A program made the position numbers and the translations under genes. Below the pieces are notes generated by a model. That model was not told the origin of the DNA, did no database searches, and saw nothing but the letters and a program-made list of their open reading frames with translations. Shown here in pieces: positions 9,801 through 20,984 of a DNA stretch of 64,000 bases. The stretch lies in contig NC_088711.1 in assembly GCF_963576615.1 (NCBI RefSeq), positions 37,506,621 through 37,570,620 on the forward strand. Reading direction: 5' to 3'. Position 1 is the first letter of the stretch; every line of letters begins with the position of its first letter. Source of the stretch: Watersipora subatra. Its lineage: Eukaryota; Bryozoa; Gymnolaemata; Cheilostomatida; Watersiporidae.

Positions 9801-11997
9801 ATATTATTATTTTGTATAATATGCATTATGATTATTATATTAATCATAAAATATAATCATAGATAAGATAAATAGATAAATAAATCAAATCAAAAGTTAT
9901 CGTTTTTTTTCTTACAACAAGAGCAGCACGGTCAAGTTATTCTTTTTAAAATTATGCCTGTAGTGAACTTATAGTCTGTTAATAGTGACGATAATCATGA
10001 AAATCAACTGAATGCTGCAGTAGGTACACAGTAGAAAAATGATGAATGAACAAAAATTCACATTCCCATTTCTTATTCTAAACAAACTGCAAATCGCGGA
10101 TGTCGCATATAGACTATACACGCGCCACTCGTTGAACAGAGGATCTTCGGAGCATATCCGTAGAGATCGAGTTAAAATTTGAAGCACAATAGTCAAAATT
10201 TGCTCTTCTATTTTGAAAAATCATGGCGAGGGGTTGTGGGCAAATGCCTTTACCACACGATGTTTGCTTGATTTTCCTGAGAAACCAGAGCTAGTCTGTA
10301 AATTCTTTACTATCGTGAGAAGCGTTTCACATCTCGTAGCCTAAAACAATCATTATACGTAACGGCAGTAAGGGTGCGCAACTCCGGCACATTACCAATA
10401 AGTCGATTTCATACGTCACAGTTATCGGGATTTTCGAAGGGTTTTCCTCTGATTCGTTATTAGGTAGACCTGTGTTTGGCTGGCTATATCTCAGCTTCTA
10501 GTTGGTCAATCTCCTTGATTCTTTTTTTAGAACATCAGTCAACACATCAAGATAACTAATAAAGCATAATAATATTATGCTCTCTCTATTCTTTAACAAA
10601 GATGTTGTTGTTGTTACTATATTCTACTATTAAGACTATGCTAATATTTTGTATTTCCTGCCTCTATAGGTGATCCAAAACCAGCATGCACAGCCAAAGA
10701 ACCAACAAAATTGATCTGCGATCACTGCCGCAGTTCCACATCAGTCAGCAAGTTAGCTAAAGGATTCGAGTCTCGTCGTTATCAAGCATCTAGCAAGCAT
10801 TGCTCTGTATGCAGAGTAGCGCAATCCTTGAGACAGTCAACAAATCTTCGTAAAACAAGGACTTGTCGAGAAAACGCAAGAATGTCAATGAAATGTACCA
10901 ATAAAACACATAACGCCTCCACTTTATTTGTATCAACACCAAAGAAAAGGACGGATTGTGAGCTGTCAAAAACCTTGAGAAACTCTGAAGCTGTGATGAG
11001 AGACGGCGTTGGAGAAAGGGCACGTGTGACTATACCATCAGAACTTCGATTCCTTCGAAAAAGTCGTAAAAACTCTGTGCCATTGGCTAGCTTGCGATCT
11101 GCTGTCTGTAATACAAAGAAGCAAGCTTTGCTTCCCTCTGCATGTCCTACTAACGCAAAAATAGTTGGTTCTTGTGAGCCATCAGAAATGTTGGGAAGCT
11201 ATAAATATTTCCTGAGGGGTGTTGAGAAGACAAAGGCCAAAACTGTCATTGCTGAGGGTCGAACCCTTCGAACATGTCGTCAAAACTCTGAATCTTCTTC
11301 TAAGGACCGAGCTTGCAAATCTAGTGCAGCACAACATATAACTAAGACCTCGGTGACAGCTGCCCACAAAACAAACGCTGCCAGGCAGCGAACAAGTATC
11401 CGAGTAGTCAGTCAGAAGATAAATGGACGGTCCAAAAATAAAGACACTCCACGCAGAGTTAGGAAGCCGGAGTTAAAATCCGATTCTGCCGGGATGAATC
11501 CATATTTTTGTCAGATGTGTCGCAGCCGGTTTAGTTCTGCAACAGACCTGAAAGCTCACCTGGCTAGCCACACAGAGCCGAGAACAAAGCGATGTGATTT
11601 GTGTACAAAAACATTTAAAACCGCATCGCATCTTAGAGTCCACACCAGAATTCACACCGGAGAGAGACCTCATTCTTGCCCGTCATGTGAAAAATGTTTT
11701 ACTACAACTAGTCAACTTAAGATTCACTTGCGGACGCACACCGGTGAGAAGCCACACCGCTGCCAAACCTGTGGAAAAAGTTTCAGTACCGCCGGTTCTC
11801 TGACGATTCATTTGCGTACGCACAGTGGCGAAAAACCATTTATGTGTGAGATATGCAATAGGGGCTTCACAAATTCCGGACATCTTCGTGATCATATGAG
11901 AATTCACACCGGAGAGCGACCATACCCGTGCTCGTTGTGTTTCAAAAGCTTTATGCGGAGCACACATCTCAAAATACATCTGAAGGCCAAGCACTGA
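741..11997 (+). CDS. C2H2 zinc-finger protein gene (3 exons plus a probable cassette exon)
   Basis: Exons 741-888, 1475-1546 and 10670-11997 join with phase 1 at both junctions (each splits a glycine codon) and give 515 residues. Residues 1-90 are acidic and include two copies of a TSYED motif. Residues 90-345 are Lys/Arg/Ser-rich, look disordered and carry several basic RTCR-type stretches. Six C2H2 fingers fill residues 352-515, with first cysteines at 354, 382, 410, 438, 466 and 494. TGE(R/K)P-type linkers join fingers 2-6, and the last finger ends at the C-terminal histidine 515. This is the layout of a sequence-specific DNA-binding nuclear protein. The ATG at 741 directly follows a splice acceptor (TTGCAG), so it is either the true start after a 5'UTR intron or internal to a protein that begins outside the window. 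An optional exon at 5014-5592 would raise the length to 708. The family member is not recognised. Confidence 0.8.
920..1107. repeat. degenerate 19-22 bp minisatellite in intron 1 of the zinc-finger gene
   Basis: About nine diverged copies of a unit like GATTCATTTCGCTGCCAGT. Variation includes TCGTTTGACTGCCA and GTCATTTTTCTGCCAGTG. Confidence 0.75.
1475..1546 (+). CDS. zinc-finger gene, exon 2
   Basis: Acceptor ACATTTTGCAG before 1475 and donor CATG|GTAGGT after 1546. The exon is 72 nt, phase 1 in and phase 1 out. It encodes an acidic segment with a TSYED repeat that is also repeated at DNA level (15-bp direct repeat around 1501-1535). Confidence 0.65.
2425..3096. repeat. pyrimidine-strand microsatellite, (TC)n with GGTA/CAGTA interruptions
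   Basis: TATCTCTCTCTC units are separated by GG, CAG, TTG or CTG. The array has no stop codons in two frames, which creates spurious Ser/Leu/Tyr-rich and Arg/Glu-rich open frames. It lies in intron 2 of the zinc-finger gene. Confidence 0.95.
3526..3880. mobile_element. TIR family A, left half (truncated copy)
   Basis: Starts with TTAAAGGTTTACTTGCAACA, then the conserved GGTGCAAAATATGTGGAAAT and GATTACAAGCTCCTAAAAGC. It also shares the internal CACTTCGGGTTCTACCGG and GCTCGCTACTTTACAG blocks with the copy at 14767, in the same orientation. The right half is missing. Confidence 0.75.
4551..4976. mobile_element. TIR family B, Harbinger-like MITE
   Basis: The left end GGCTGGTTCACAATGTATCG mirrors the right end GATATAGTGGGAACCAACC, and both match the copy at 36948-37409. 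Flanks are TAA on the left and TAG on the right, close to a 3-bp TAA target duplication. No transposase frame is present. The element ends 37 bp before the splice acceptor of the minisatellite exon at 5014. Confidence 0.7.
5014..5592 (+). CDS. probable cassette exon of the zinc-finger gene built from a 42-bp coding minisatellite
   Basis: The acceptor TTATTATTGGTAG precedes 5014 and the donor GGACAAG|GTATAG follows 5592. The exon is 579 nt (193 codons), phase 1 in and phase 1 out. It therefore inserts between exon 2 (ends phase 1) and exon 3 (starts phase 1) without shifting the frame. It encodes about 13 copies of a 14-residue unit close to VNGGQENHNGPSPV, rich in Asn, Gly, Ser and Pro, probably disordered. 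Changes between units keep the frame and mostly keep the NG, EN and PSP positions. If not spliced at 5592, the frame ends at a stop at 5619-5621, which would make an alternative last exon. It could instead be a non-coding minisatellite whose unit length happens to be divisible by three. Confidence 0.5.
5593..7545. other. intron 2 of the zinc-finger gene, no feature recognised
   Basis: AT-rich sequence with scattered short inverted AT repeats (for example around 6130-6175) and a C9 run near 6802. Short open frames here have no recognisable domains or paired splice sites. Confidence 0.5.
7545..7640 (+). repeat. tRNA-like sequence, probable SINE head
   Basis: An A-box-like stretch (TTAATGGGTTAGCTCGCC) and a B-box-like T-arm (CCGGATTCAAATCCAG) are spaced as in a tRNA. 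The acceptor stem does not close well, so a SINE head or decayed tRNA is more likely than a working tRNA gene. Confidence 0.4.
7716..8639. mobile_element. pogo/Tigger-like non-autonomous element
   Basis: The left end CAGTAGGCGCTC and right end (other strand) CAGTAGACACTC are both flanked by TA, as expected for Tc1/mariner-pogo elements. Size is 924 bp. The right subterminal region has a 17-bp tandem repeat. Short open frames inside do not resemble a transposase. Confidence 0.6.
8527..8625. repeat. 17-bp subterminal tandem repeat
   Basis: Five to six copies of a unit like TTTACGTTATCTGGAAT, with TGGACT and TCCGAG variants, inside the pogo-like element. The left end contains the related AACGTAAAT, so the motif is present near both ends. 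Confidence 0.8.
9221..10596. mobile_element. fold-back element with arms of about 190 bp and TTAA ends
   Basis: The arm at 9221-9410 (starts TTAAAGAATAGAGAAAGC) is the reverse complement of 10401-10596 (ends CTCTCTATTCTTTAA), with both arms sharing AAAAAAGAATCAAGGAGATT and GAGATATAGCCAGCCAAAC. TTAA occurs at both edges. No transposase is encoded between the arms. It lies in the last intron of the zinc-finger gene, 73 bp before the exon 3 acceptor. Confidence 0.75.
10670..11997 (+). CDS. zinc-finger gene, last exon with six C2H2 fingers
   Basis: Acceptor TGCCTCTATAG precedes 10670. The frame runs without a stop to TGA at 11995-11997. From 10711 onward it encodes residues 88-515: a long basic Ser/Lys/Arg-rich region, then six fingers starting with the cysteine codon at 11509. 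The first finger has x3 spacing between its histidines (H370, H374) and the last has x4 (H510, H515). Confidence 0.9.
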
Positions 11998-12187
11998 TCA
12001 CTCATGCATTTTATCTGTTGAAATAATAATAATAAGGGTTAACTCATCGAGTGGAAAGTATTAAAGTAAAGCAGTAGTAAAGTTGAAGTAGTAAAGCTTT
12101 AGTATATTTTACTGGTTTATATTAGAGCCTATTGCTGGAGATATTCAATCTTACATTATAATCTGCTGTATTTCTTTAATACATTGA

Positions 12188-12193
12188 ATTAAA
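12188..12193 (+). other. candidate polyadenylation signal ATTAAA
   Basis: It lies 191 bp after the zinc-finger stop. A canonical AATAAA occurs later, near 12590. Position and motif are the only support. Confidence 0.3.
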
Positions 12194-12199
12194 CATCTC

Positions 12200-14060
12200 T
12201 AACCTGTAGCGCATTTGTGTAAGACTTGAATCAGCATAGAACTCACCATTTACATGTTTTCATATGGCACTCACCGGTCTTGCTTTCTGTTGTCACCATA
12301 TTGGAGCACCATACCTACATCATGTACTATATTCACTTTGCTTCCATTCTTCAATGCCTGGAGGTTTTAATGATTACCGGGAGTTTCATATATAGTGTTT
12401 ATTCTTCCAGGCTTTCTTTCTAAGAGTCTTAAGCGGTTTTTGTTTAAAATTCCGCGCCTTTTATTTCAGTATAATATAAAAGGTTAAATTACATGTAATT
12501 TTTATTTTTAAATTAAACACATACCTGATTAGTAAATATATAGTTTTTAAAGTTGTGAAAATCTAAGGAATAAATTAATATGCTGAAACAAAATAAAACT
12601 GAATACGAAATTTAACAAAAAGGGATTTCTGAGGAGGACAAAAATTTAGAGCAATTGATACCATTTATGATACATTCATAGATTATCTATGTTTTCTACA
12701 TGGTTAATTTTGAGGCAGAAGCTACTAGAGCTGTCCTTTTTAGAATAGTATTGGTAGTTGGCTTGCTTCGTTTGAGTAATTATATAGTACTAGTACCGCG
12801 GTAGTCTATTGTGCTGTGAGAGATAGTCAGGTTTGCCAAGGAAGCATAGTGAAAAACTGCTGTATTACTTCACAATTACTCCAAAAAGCCTGATGATAGT
12901 TAAAAAGACTAATAGCCGAGCAGTCTTGTGTACTGCGAGAGGTCATCTCGTGAGCTGATAAAACACTGAGAATAACGATTGGTACAATTATTCAGCATAA
13001 TGCAATGCAGCCGACTGGCGCGGGTGTTAACACGCTGAGCTACTATGCCGAATGCTGCACAATGCAATCATTTTTCACAAATATCCATAGTAAAGATATG
13101 ACTAGCGAAAAGTATGGCATTGCAAGTTGCCACGCTGCTTTCACAACAGCATTCCATGAAGTTCAGTGAAGGCCATTGTCCTTAAACCTTGTGAAGACGC
13201 ATTCTCGAGTTTCTAATCTGATAAATCATGGAAAACAAAAGTTCTAAGATTTTCAATTGAGCCGTAGTCTTGTCTTCTGACTGGCTGGCTATAATGGCGG
13301 CACTCGGCTCCGCGCCCAGTCGCCTGTTTCCATCACAATAATTATGTCAAACTTTTAATTTGACATAATACTTGTGTGGCATATGCAACATGTACAGCAT
13401 GGTGGCATAGTTTGAAAAACATTAATGCTTGAATTGAAATTATTGCTAAGAACGTCATTACTGCCACTCTGTAGTCACTCTGTAGTCGCAAGGTATTTCA
13501 CTGTGTTACACAGTAGAAATTATTGATTTTCTGCACCTTGATCCATTTTCAAAATAACGTCAGATGCCATACGTCAATCCCTCATCCTCTCCATTTTCAC
13601 AGTTAATGCTCATGTTATATACAAAGTAACAGACTACTAAACCGTTTCATTTGTGATTTTGATTGATGTTTGTAAATTATTTGCGGTTTTAATTAGAAAA
13701 TCTTCTTTTCTCTGCTCACTCAAACAATTTTTTATTATCGCTTTTCTAAAAATGAGTTGTGATTTTAACGTGATTGCTATTGATCAGCTTTATAAATTAT
13801 AGTGTTTTTGATAATATTTCAACGGTTGTTCTTAAAGCAATTAGCTAGAGCTATGTAGACTAGGCTGGCTAACAGAAATTTGAATTGAAACTTAATCCAA
13901 AGGAGTACTTAGCAGGCATTTTTAGGCTTTTGTCTTCCCTTTTATTATGCCGTATATCGCTGCTCTGATTCAGTGATGCCAACTGGTAAGACCTCATACT
14001 ACACAAGCTATACAAAGCAAAGCATAGACTTGTAGTTACATAAATATTAATTTGCGTATC
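12200..14060. other. intergenic, nothing recognised
   Basis: AT-rich sequence without coding potential that I could support. It includes a perfect hairpin at 13341-13369 (arms ATTATGTCAAA). Confidence 0.5.
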
Positions 14061-14065
14061 TTTCT

Positions 14066-14300
14066 CTTACAACTAATCATGAAGAAGTGTAAGATACCAC
14101 AATTTTTACAACCACTCATGAAGAAGTGTAAAATACCACAACTCTTACAACTACTCATGAAGAAGTGTAAGATACAACAACTCTTACAACTACTGATGAA
14201 GTAGTGTAAGATACAATAACTTCTACAAATCCTTGCAAAGTAGTATATGGTACCTCAACTTTCGCAAATGCATGAAACCGAGTATATAAAACCATGATTT
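14066..14300. repeat. 39-bp minisatellite
   Basis: Four clear copies, then decaying ones, of a 39-bp unit containing CTACTCATGAAGAAGTGTAA and ATACAACAACTCTTACAA. Confidence 0.8.
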
Positions 14301-14766
14301 CTACGGACCTTCGTGAAAAAGTAATCTAAGACAGGAAATTACTATATTTGTTTTGCAACGATTAGCTCTTTAAAAATGTTTCTACTACTGCTAATGTGAC
14401 TCTCTTGTTAAACATTGTTTTACAATTAGTTAACAGTCTAGAATACATTTCACCTCAACTTTTCAAAATCTTAAAACAATTTATTCGAATGATGACGTTG
14501 TTGTCTGATAAAGTTGATATAAAAAATAAACCAAAAGTGTTTGTATGCAGAGATTATTGAAGTAGTTTGAGTGGTAGGTTCTTTCTTCCAATTATGATTA
14601 CATCATAATTATGATACAGAACTAGATGTAAATTATAGCACAACTTAAGCGAATGCACTTTAATCTATAAATCCAAATCAGACAGCAGTCAATAGCAATC
14701 TAATTTAACAACATGGTTGCCAATTATATTTAGCAGCTGATTGTCATTGTTTGGGCAGCAAGCTAT

Positions 14767-15652
14767 TTAAAGGTTGACTTGCAACAAAATTCACATTACA
14801 GTTATTTAGTATCAAAAGATTCACCATGTCTTACTCTGTTGTGTTGTAGGTGCCAAATATGTGGAAATGTGATTACAAGCTCTTAAAAGCTCATCAACGA
14901 AAAGCCGCCATAGATTGGAATCTGTATATTTCTCTGACGTTGTCATTACAGTTTGGTTATTGTCTTGCCACGGGATGTTCTCACGTGAATTGAAAGGCCA
15001 ATAAAAATTTCAATATGAAACTTATCGTAGTACTAGTTTATGATAAACACTTCGGGTTTTACCGAAGACCCCGTATCAAATATAGCTACTCGCTACTTTA
15101 CAGTTTTGTTTCGGCTTGGTCTAATCAGCAAGTCGTAATCTGATCATGTGACCCAATACTTCGCAAATAATTTCTGCAGCACTTTTCGATTATCACAGGT
15201 GACCAACAGGCTCATCATGATTATCAGACAATGATATGTACTCCTTCGAGCTAATATTACAAAATTAAGCAAATTTCTAGGGTAAGTTATAAGATATCAC
15301 TGCTAAAAGTGACAGCATTACAATGACGATAAAACAGACGCGTAAGAACAATAAACATGGTTTTATTAAATGCGTGAAGTATATTTGTAAAAATATTAAG
15401 ACGAATGAGGTTGCATAAAAGTGTAAACAGAAACCATCTACTACAACTACATCACATTTGAGCCGTTTTGGAAAGAGAATCCAAACTACGGCGGTCTCGT
15501 ATGGCTGCGATTAACTGTTCGTGTTTTAGCTTTCAAGAGTTTGTAATCACATGTCCACCTATTTTGCACCTACAACACAACAGAGTAAGACATGGTGAAT
15601 CTTTTCATATCAAATAACGGTAATGTGAATTTTGTTGCAAGTCAACCTTTAA
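14767..15652. mobile_element. TIR family A, full-length copy 1 (non-autonomous, TTAA ends)
   Basis: 886 bp from TTAAAGGTTGACTTGCAACA to its mirror image GTCAACCTTTAA. The arms are over 100 bp and contain GAGTAAGACATGG and GGTGCAAAATATGTGG. The interior matches the copies at 39763, 44812 and 61220 but runs in the opposite direction. No transposase frame is present. TTAA at both ends suggests piggyBac-like or Kolobok-like mobilisation; this is inference. Confidence 0.85.
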
Positions 15653-15962
15653 GGACCAAAGGCTATGGTTGCAAGATAATAACAATTAGCAGTGAACATA
15701 GTCAATAGAAGACTTTAGCCCTGCTGTCAACAGAAGGAGCTCTGATATCCATCAATCATGAAGAGGTTGCTTAGAGGTGAACAAACTACAGATCAGAGCT
15801 TGAGATTCACTAGAAAATCCATGCAAATGGAGAAGGAAATTATTTTATTGATTACAGAGCCAGGCACTAATGTATGGATTATTTTAATGTTTAAAAACAC
15901 TAACCCACCAGAGATGACTAGTTCATTGACTTCCCCAGCAATAGGTTTGATTAAGGTTGCAT

Positions 15963-15995
15963 CTCAATGAACCCTTCATCGAAGGGTTCATTGAG
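15963..15995. repeat. perfect hairpin, 15-bp arms, 3-nt loop
   Basis: CTCAATGAACCCTTC, then ATC, then the exact reverse complement. The pairing extends by one further base pair on the outside. Confidence 0.9.
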
Positions 15996-16228
15996 ACCCT
16001 TCCGCAGATACACTGGAACGTTGAACTAGACATGAATTGATTAGACGCTGTCATGTCTAGGCATGGAATTAATTACATTTTAATAATTATTTCATATGTC
16101 AGCAATATCTATTTTTGAATACATCGTACTTTAGCAACTTGTTCCACAGCCAACAACATAATGGTAAATACTAATTATAGCATACAACCTTGGATATTTC
16201 TAAAACTGCAGAAATTCTACCGTAAATG

Positions 16229-16285
16229 TTAACACTAACATACATGTTAACACTAACATACATGTTAACACTAACATACATGTTA
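16229..16285. repeat. 18-bp tandem repeat
   Basis: Three to four copies of GTTAACACTAACATACAT. Confidence 0.9.
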
Positions 16286-16354
16286 GAAACTGAAGTAACA
16301 TAGTCATAATTATTAAAACCAAGTTTTTATTGTCACCTTATAGTAAAAGGAGGT

Positions 16355-16770
16355 GCACAAAGTGTAGCAACAGTAATATACACAGATGTACATATATATA
16401 TATATGTATATGTAGCAACAGTAACATACACAGTTGTACATATATATATATATATTATATATATACATTATTATATATGTGTTACATATATATATATAAA
16501 CTACAGTGATACACGGTTGTTATATTTCTTAGCTACAGTAATACATTGTTGTTATCCACCTTAGCTACAGTAATACATGGTTGTTATACATCTTAGCAAC
16601 AGTAATACACAGTTGTTGAACACTTTTGCTACAGTAATATAATATATGGTTGTTGTACACCTTAGCTACAGTAATACATGGTTGTTATACATTTTAGCCA
16701 CAGTAATACACGGTAGTTATACACCTTGTTATACACCTTGTTATAGTTATACACTTTAGCTACAGTAATT
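16355..16770. repeat. 32-35 bp minisatellite with TA-rich inserts
   Basis: Repeats like CTACAGTAATACATGGTTGT followed by TATACACCTTAG, interrupted at 16390-16500 by (TA)n palindromic stretches. Confidence 0.75.
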
Positions 16771-16779
16771 GCTGGTGTT

Positions 16780-18225
16780 TATACACCAGCAGCACATAGA
16801 CAACTACATTGTAAATAGAATTATATAATTCTCCTTGACTGGTTCGTCAAATATGACACCAACTATAGGGCTGGCAGTGATCAGTTTGTTGAAGCTTTTC
16901 GGAGATAATATAATATTCTGATCGAAGGATCAATACTGCTTTACAGATGTATCGCTAGATTAAGATGTAACTATCAATTAATTACTTTTATGTTCGCAAT
17001 TATTGCCTACTTAGTGGTGATATAGCGGCCTCCCGTGCTCAATGCTACTTTCTATAAATCATTTAGGTAAGCGTAGAGATCTCAGCAGATGTATCGGGTG
17101 GGACGTATTTATTAGCAGTCATCAATTAGGCTTGGCTCACGCAGGACGTAACCAATAAGGTGAGGATACAGCAACACAGCGTTGCACCAATTTTAATACA
17201 AATTGAGTACAGTTATAAATTTTAGAAATATTTGTTTTGTTTATATTTTTATCTCGATAGGTGCTTCCCATATAATAAAAAGAAATATTTTTCTGTAAAC
17301 GATTGACGCATGTTAAAGCACTGTTTAACACGAGCTAAGCATAGATTATCATTATATTTTTCATAATGATAGTTCATATATTATTTTGGTGAAATGTGAT
17401 CATTGATTTGTAGATGACAATGTATTTCCGTTTTCAAGCAAGTTTGTATGGAATTCCAATTTTCTCTTTTACAGTTAAGAATTTTTTTATGATTTTCACC
17501 GTTTGATAATTTATGCTATATTGCATCATACATACAGAGAATGACTCTGCATGTAAAGCTTCCAAAATTGCAAAGCTTCCAAAGGTAATAAAATGAAGTT
17601 ACCAGCTTAAAAAACATGTGAATCTTTTACCATACACACACTGGGGTATAAAATATATTGAATGCAAATTAAGTTGGTTTTGCAATTATTATTTAATACA
17701 TAGTATATAAGGTCATTTACGGTTAGTTAGATGTAGGCATGCTCACAAATTAAAACAAAGTTATTTTTTGTTATGTAAAAACAATAGAGTAGAAATAATC
17801 GATCCTAAGTTTATGTAAGACTTCGAAATGAGGTGAGATTGATTTTGTGAGCTGTGAGGTGTAAGCTGCTATTGATTTTGATCTCAGTTTTAATAATTTC
17901 GTAGCTTTGTAAAAAGTGGTTTTTAAAAGAAAAACTAGCTTAAGTAAAACAGATATTTTTATTATAAAAAAATTTTTTCTAGTTTTGTATGACACTGTGA
18001 GCTCACTAGAACTCTAGAACTGGGTTCTCCGGATATTTGGTCCGGTGTTATACATTTGCAGCTGAGTAGCTTATTGTATTGTCACAATTGAGAGTTTATC
18101 TGCTGTGCTAGCTTGGAATGTGCCAACATGTGCAAACAGATGCTTGTTGTATTTGCCAATGTAACAGCTTTTTGAGCTATATTTAAATAAAAAATTTAAC
18201 TTTAAATAAAATATTTGAAATGTTG
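16780..18225. other. intergenic, nothing recognised
   Basis: AT-rich sequence with short open frames that show no domain, signal peptide or splice-site support. Confidence 0.45.
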
Positions 18226-18229
18226 CTGT

Positions 18230-20200
18230 TATTTGCTCCAAATTACATTCATAATAATAATTTAGTTTCTTACAATTTTTTATTTCTTGGCCTGCTGTCA
18301 CAATCTTTTAGCACCGCTAAATATTTGTTATCACTCTCTTCCATGTCATTCACTATCTCTCCATCTGGCAGCATTATTCTCATATCATTCACCTTTTTGC
18401 CTCTTCTAATTGTCAGTGTCGCACATTTGTCGAGTCCAAACCTCATTCTGACATCGTCTATAAATATCCTAACTTCTTGGATCAGCCTTTCCAAATCAGT
18501 TTCCACTCATCCGTGTACAATAGGTAGTAACTTTATTCTCAATGTCCCTGCTTATTACAGATCCTTGCTCAGGTATCCATAACAACACGACAAGGCAACA
18601 ACACTGGTATGACATCTGACAATTTGTAGTAAAAACAATGAGACTCATTGAAATATCACCTCTTATGAGAACAATTTGGCCTTTGTTATATTCCTGTTAT
18701 TTACTTTGCTGCTTCCAATACTTCAGAAATTATCTGACTTTTTTTAGCCTACTACTGTTTTCAAAATCTTCGATATCATTGAATGCACCACTAAACCATA
18801 TGCAGCCGTGGCCTAGTGGTTTGGAACAATGACCTGCAAACGACGGGTTGCAGGTCATGCCATTGTTGGTGACAGGAATAACATTCAACCTTAAATTGCT
18901 CTCCCCAACTGGGGGCATGTCTCCAGTCGTCAAGATTCCCTCGCCACTGTACTCACTCAAATATGTCCAGCCGAGATCACAAAGTCAGCGTATGTACATC
19001 ATTGCTCTTGAAAGCACACACAGCCTCTGCTTGCAGTAAGCAAGCATCACATTCGGTCTTCAAGTGATGGCTCACAAACACGTAGTATGCTGTATGCTAG
19101 CAGTAAGCTAAGCATACAGTATTCTCGACCTTCGAGAGATTACTCACACAAATCATGCCTTTTTGGTATTCAATTCAAGCTTAATCTAAAATAGTCTTCC
19201 TCGCTGCGCAGTGTTTTCAAAATGCTTAGTACTTCTGAATCTACCTCCATAACATTTTATTCCTCTCCAACCAGCTCATATTCTCGAGACATTAATACAA
19301 GCTTTTGGATATCAAAGAAGCAAAATTGTCCATAATAGTAAGAGGTATAGTGATTGATAGTAGGTATGCTGGAGTTGCTGGCTTGCTTCAACCTTTATGT
19401 ATTAAAATAGCATTAGCTCTTCCTATTGTCATCCATTGAGGTACACCCAACCCCCCTCCCCCCTAATACAGGCAGTCATGAAAGTATGATGATAAATTAC
19501 TAGACCTGATAGATACGTTATCTAGCATCCCTGCACTCTGCCAGGGTCTGGCTCTTTCTAGTTTGGTTGCTGCTAGATGACAGCACGTACACGTAACATA
19601 CCGTAACATACAGTAACATAGGTAACTGTGATTACTATTAAATCTTCTTGTTTTATCTCGTGTCAATTGTTCTTTCATATTACCATTTCTTTTTGCTTGG
19701 CTGCTATCTGTTGTGTATTGTTCCCAGATCTTTGTCCAGAAAGTCTTAGTTGCTCAGTTTCCTTGTATAACATTTTCTAGTTCTTTTACAATTTTTTCTC
19801 TGGTAAAATATTTTTGGCTTGTTTCAAGTCTGTTTTTCTAATCATATCATCTAATCTTAGTTGTTGTAGACTTTATTCTATTTCTGTTCAATATATGTTT
19901 TGTATTCGTCATTGTAATCTCACATTCTTGCTTTTTTACTTTATTCAGACGCTTGCCTTTTTCATTAGTCTGATCTAAAATTTATAAAGTTGGTTTATTT
20001 CCTCCTCACTGCTCAATGAGAAATACAACCATACTCTGTTCAACACTCATCTTTGGCCTTTTCTGTTCTTTTTTATTCTAATTTCTGCTTAATTGATCTT
20101 ATATTCATGTCAATTCTTTATCAGTCAACCATCTCTTTTTGAAGATCTCCCATGACCTGATCTGATAGTCTCTGGTCTGTAAGCGTCGTCCATCTTTTTT
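18230..20200 (-). pseudogene. decayed R2-like LINE fragment with reverse-transcriptase remnant
   Basis: On the minus strand, 18506-18270 is open for 78 residues and contains RMRFGLDKCATLTIRRGK followed by a P-D-G-E stretch and NKYLAVL. These resemble the region after the catalytic motif in R2-type reverse transcriptases. Further upstream on that strand (20190-19750) are broken pieces such as DQVMGDLQKE, interrupted by many stops, that look like the N-terminal portion of the same protein class. It is interrupted by a SINE at 18802-19080 and no intact frame remains. Confidence 0.5.
18802..19080 (+). mobile_element. tRNA-derived SINE (family S), copy 1
   Basis: The head GTGGCCTAGTGGTTTGGAAC resembles an A-box; its B-box-like region (CGGGTTGCAGGTC) is diverged. 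The body is shared with four other copies: GGTGACAGGAATAACATTCAA, GCATGTCTCCAGTCGTC and CACAGCCTCTGCTTGCAGTA. Confidence 0.75.
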
Positions 20201-20984
20201 CTATCATTTGTTGTCTATACAGCTGATGTAACCTTTTTTCTTATAATCACGAGCAAAATAATATTTTATTAGCTGATTTCATGATCTCAGTACTCTACTC
20301 AGTAGTTTGATAAAAAACAGCACATGTGTGATCTTTGTTTGATTGTTATTATTAATAGCACTATTTTATTATTAATACTATTATTGGTGGCTTGGTCACA
20401 GCATTGGCTGGTGTGTATTCCAACAACCAACCCAGTTCCTCTAGGTTGGGATAAATAGTGACTTTCTGCAGGAAGTTCACTGACCCCAGCAAGGCAGTCT
20501 GTTAAATAATCCAAACAACTTCATACTAACTCCCAATAGAAACCTCTAGTCTAGAGTTTGGTAGTCGTCTGGAACATATCCAATAACAACATCATCTTAA
20601 CCAATACTTATACATTCAGGTTAGCTCCAGTGCTAAGTGTTCAATACCGTCTTGAGGTCTTTTTTTCTCCCTTTTCACAAATCTCCAGAAACAGCAAGAT
20701 CAACTTTAACTGCTTCTAAGCTCACTTAATGACCAGCACATTGTCAGATAAACAAGTATTAATTACTCTGTCAGTGTGAATATTTAAGTTTCGATTTATA
20801 AGATCTTTATGTTATCGTTCTCCATCATTGCTTCAGCTACGTGATTAAACCAGTTGGTTCCGTTATATAAGCAAACCAGTTGGTTCAGCATGATAAACCA
20901 CCAGCTTTTGGTTTTCTGGAATTCATAGTAAGTACTAAATGTGTGATTAAAACATGCAATCATGTTTCTCTTAGTTTTCACTCT

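Noticed and set aside
14066..14300. CRISPR-like appearance of the spaced 39-bp repeats, and of the other direct repeats in the window
   Set aside because: The genome is eukaryotic, repeats are contiguous tandem units without unique spacers, and no cas genes are present.
15758..15970. 70-codon plus-strand frame
   Set aside because: No domain, signal peptide or splice support; ends in a hairpin.
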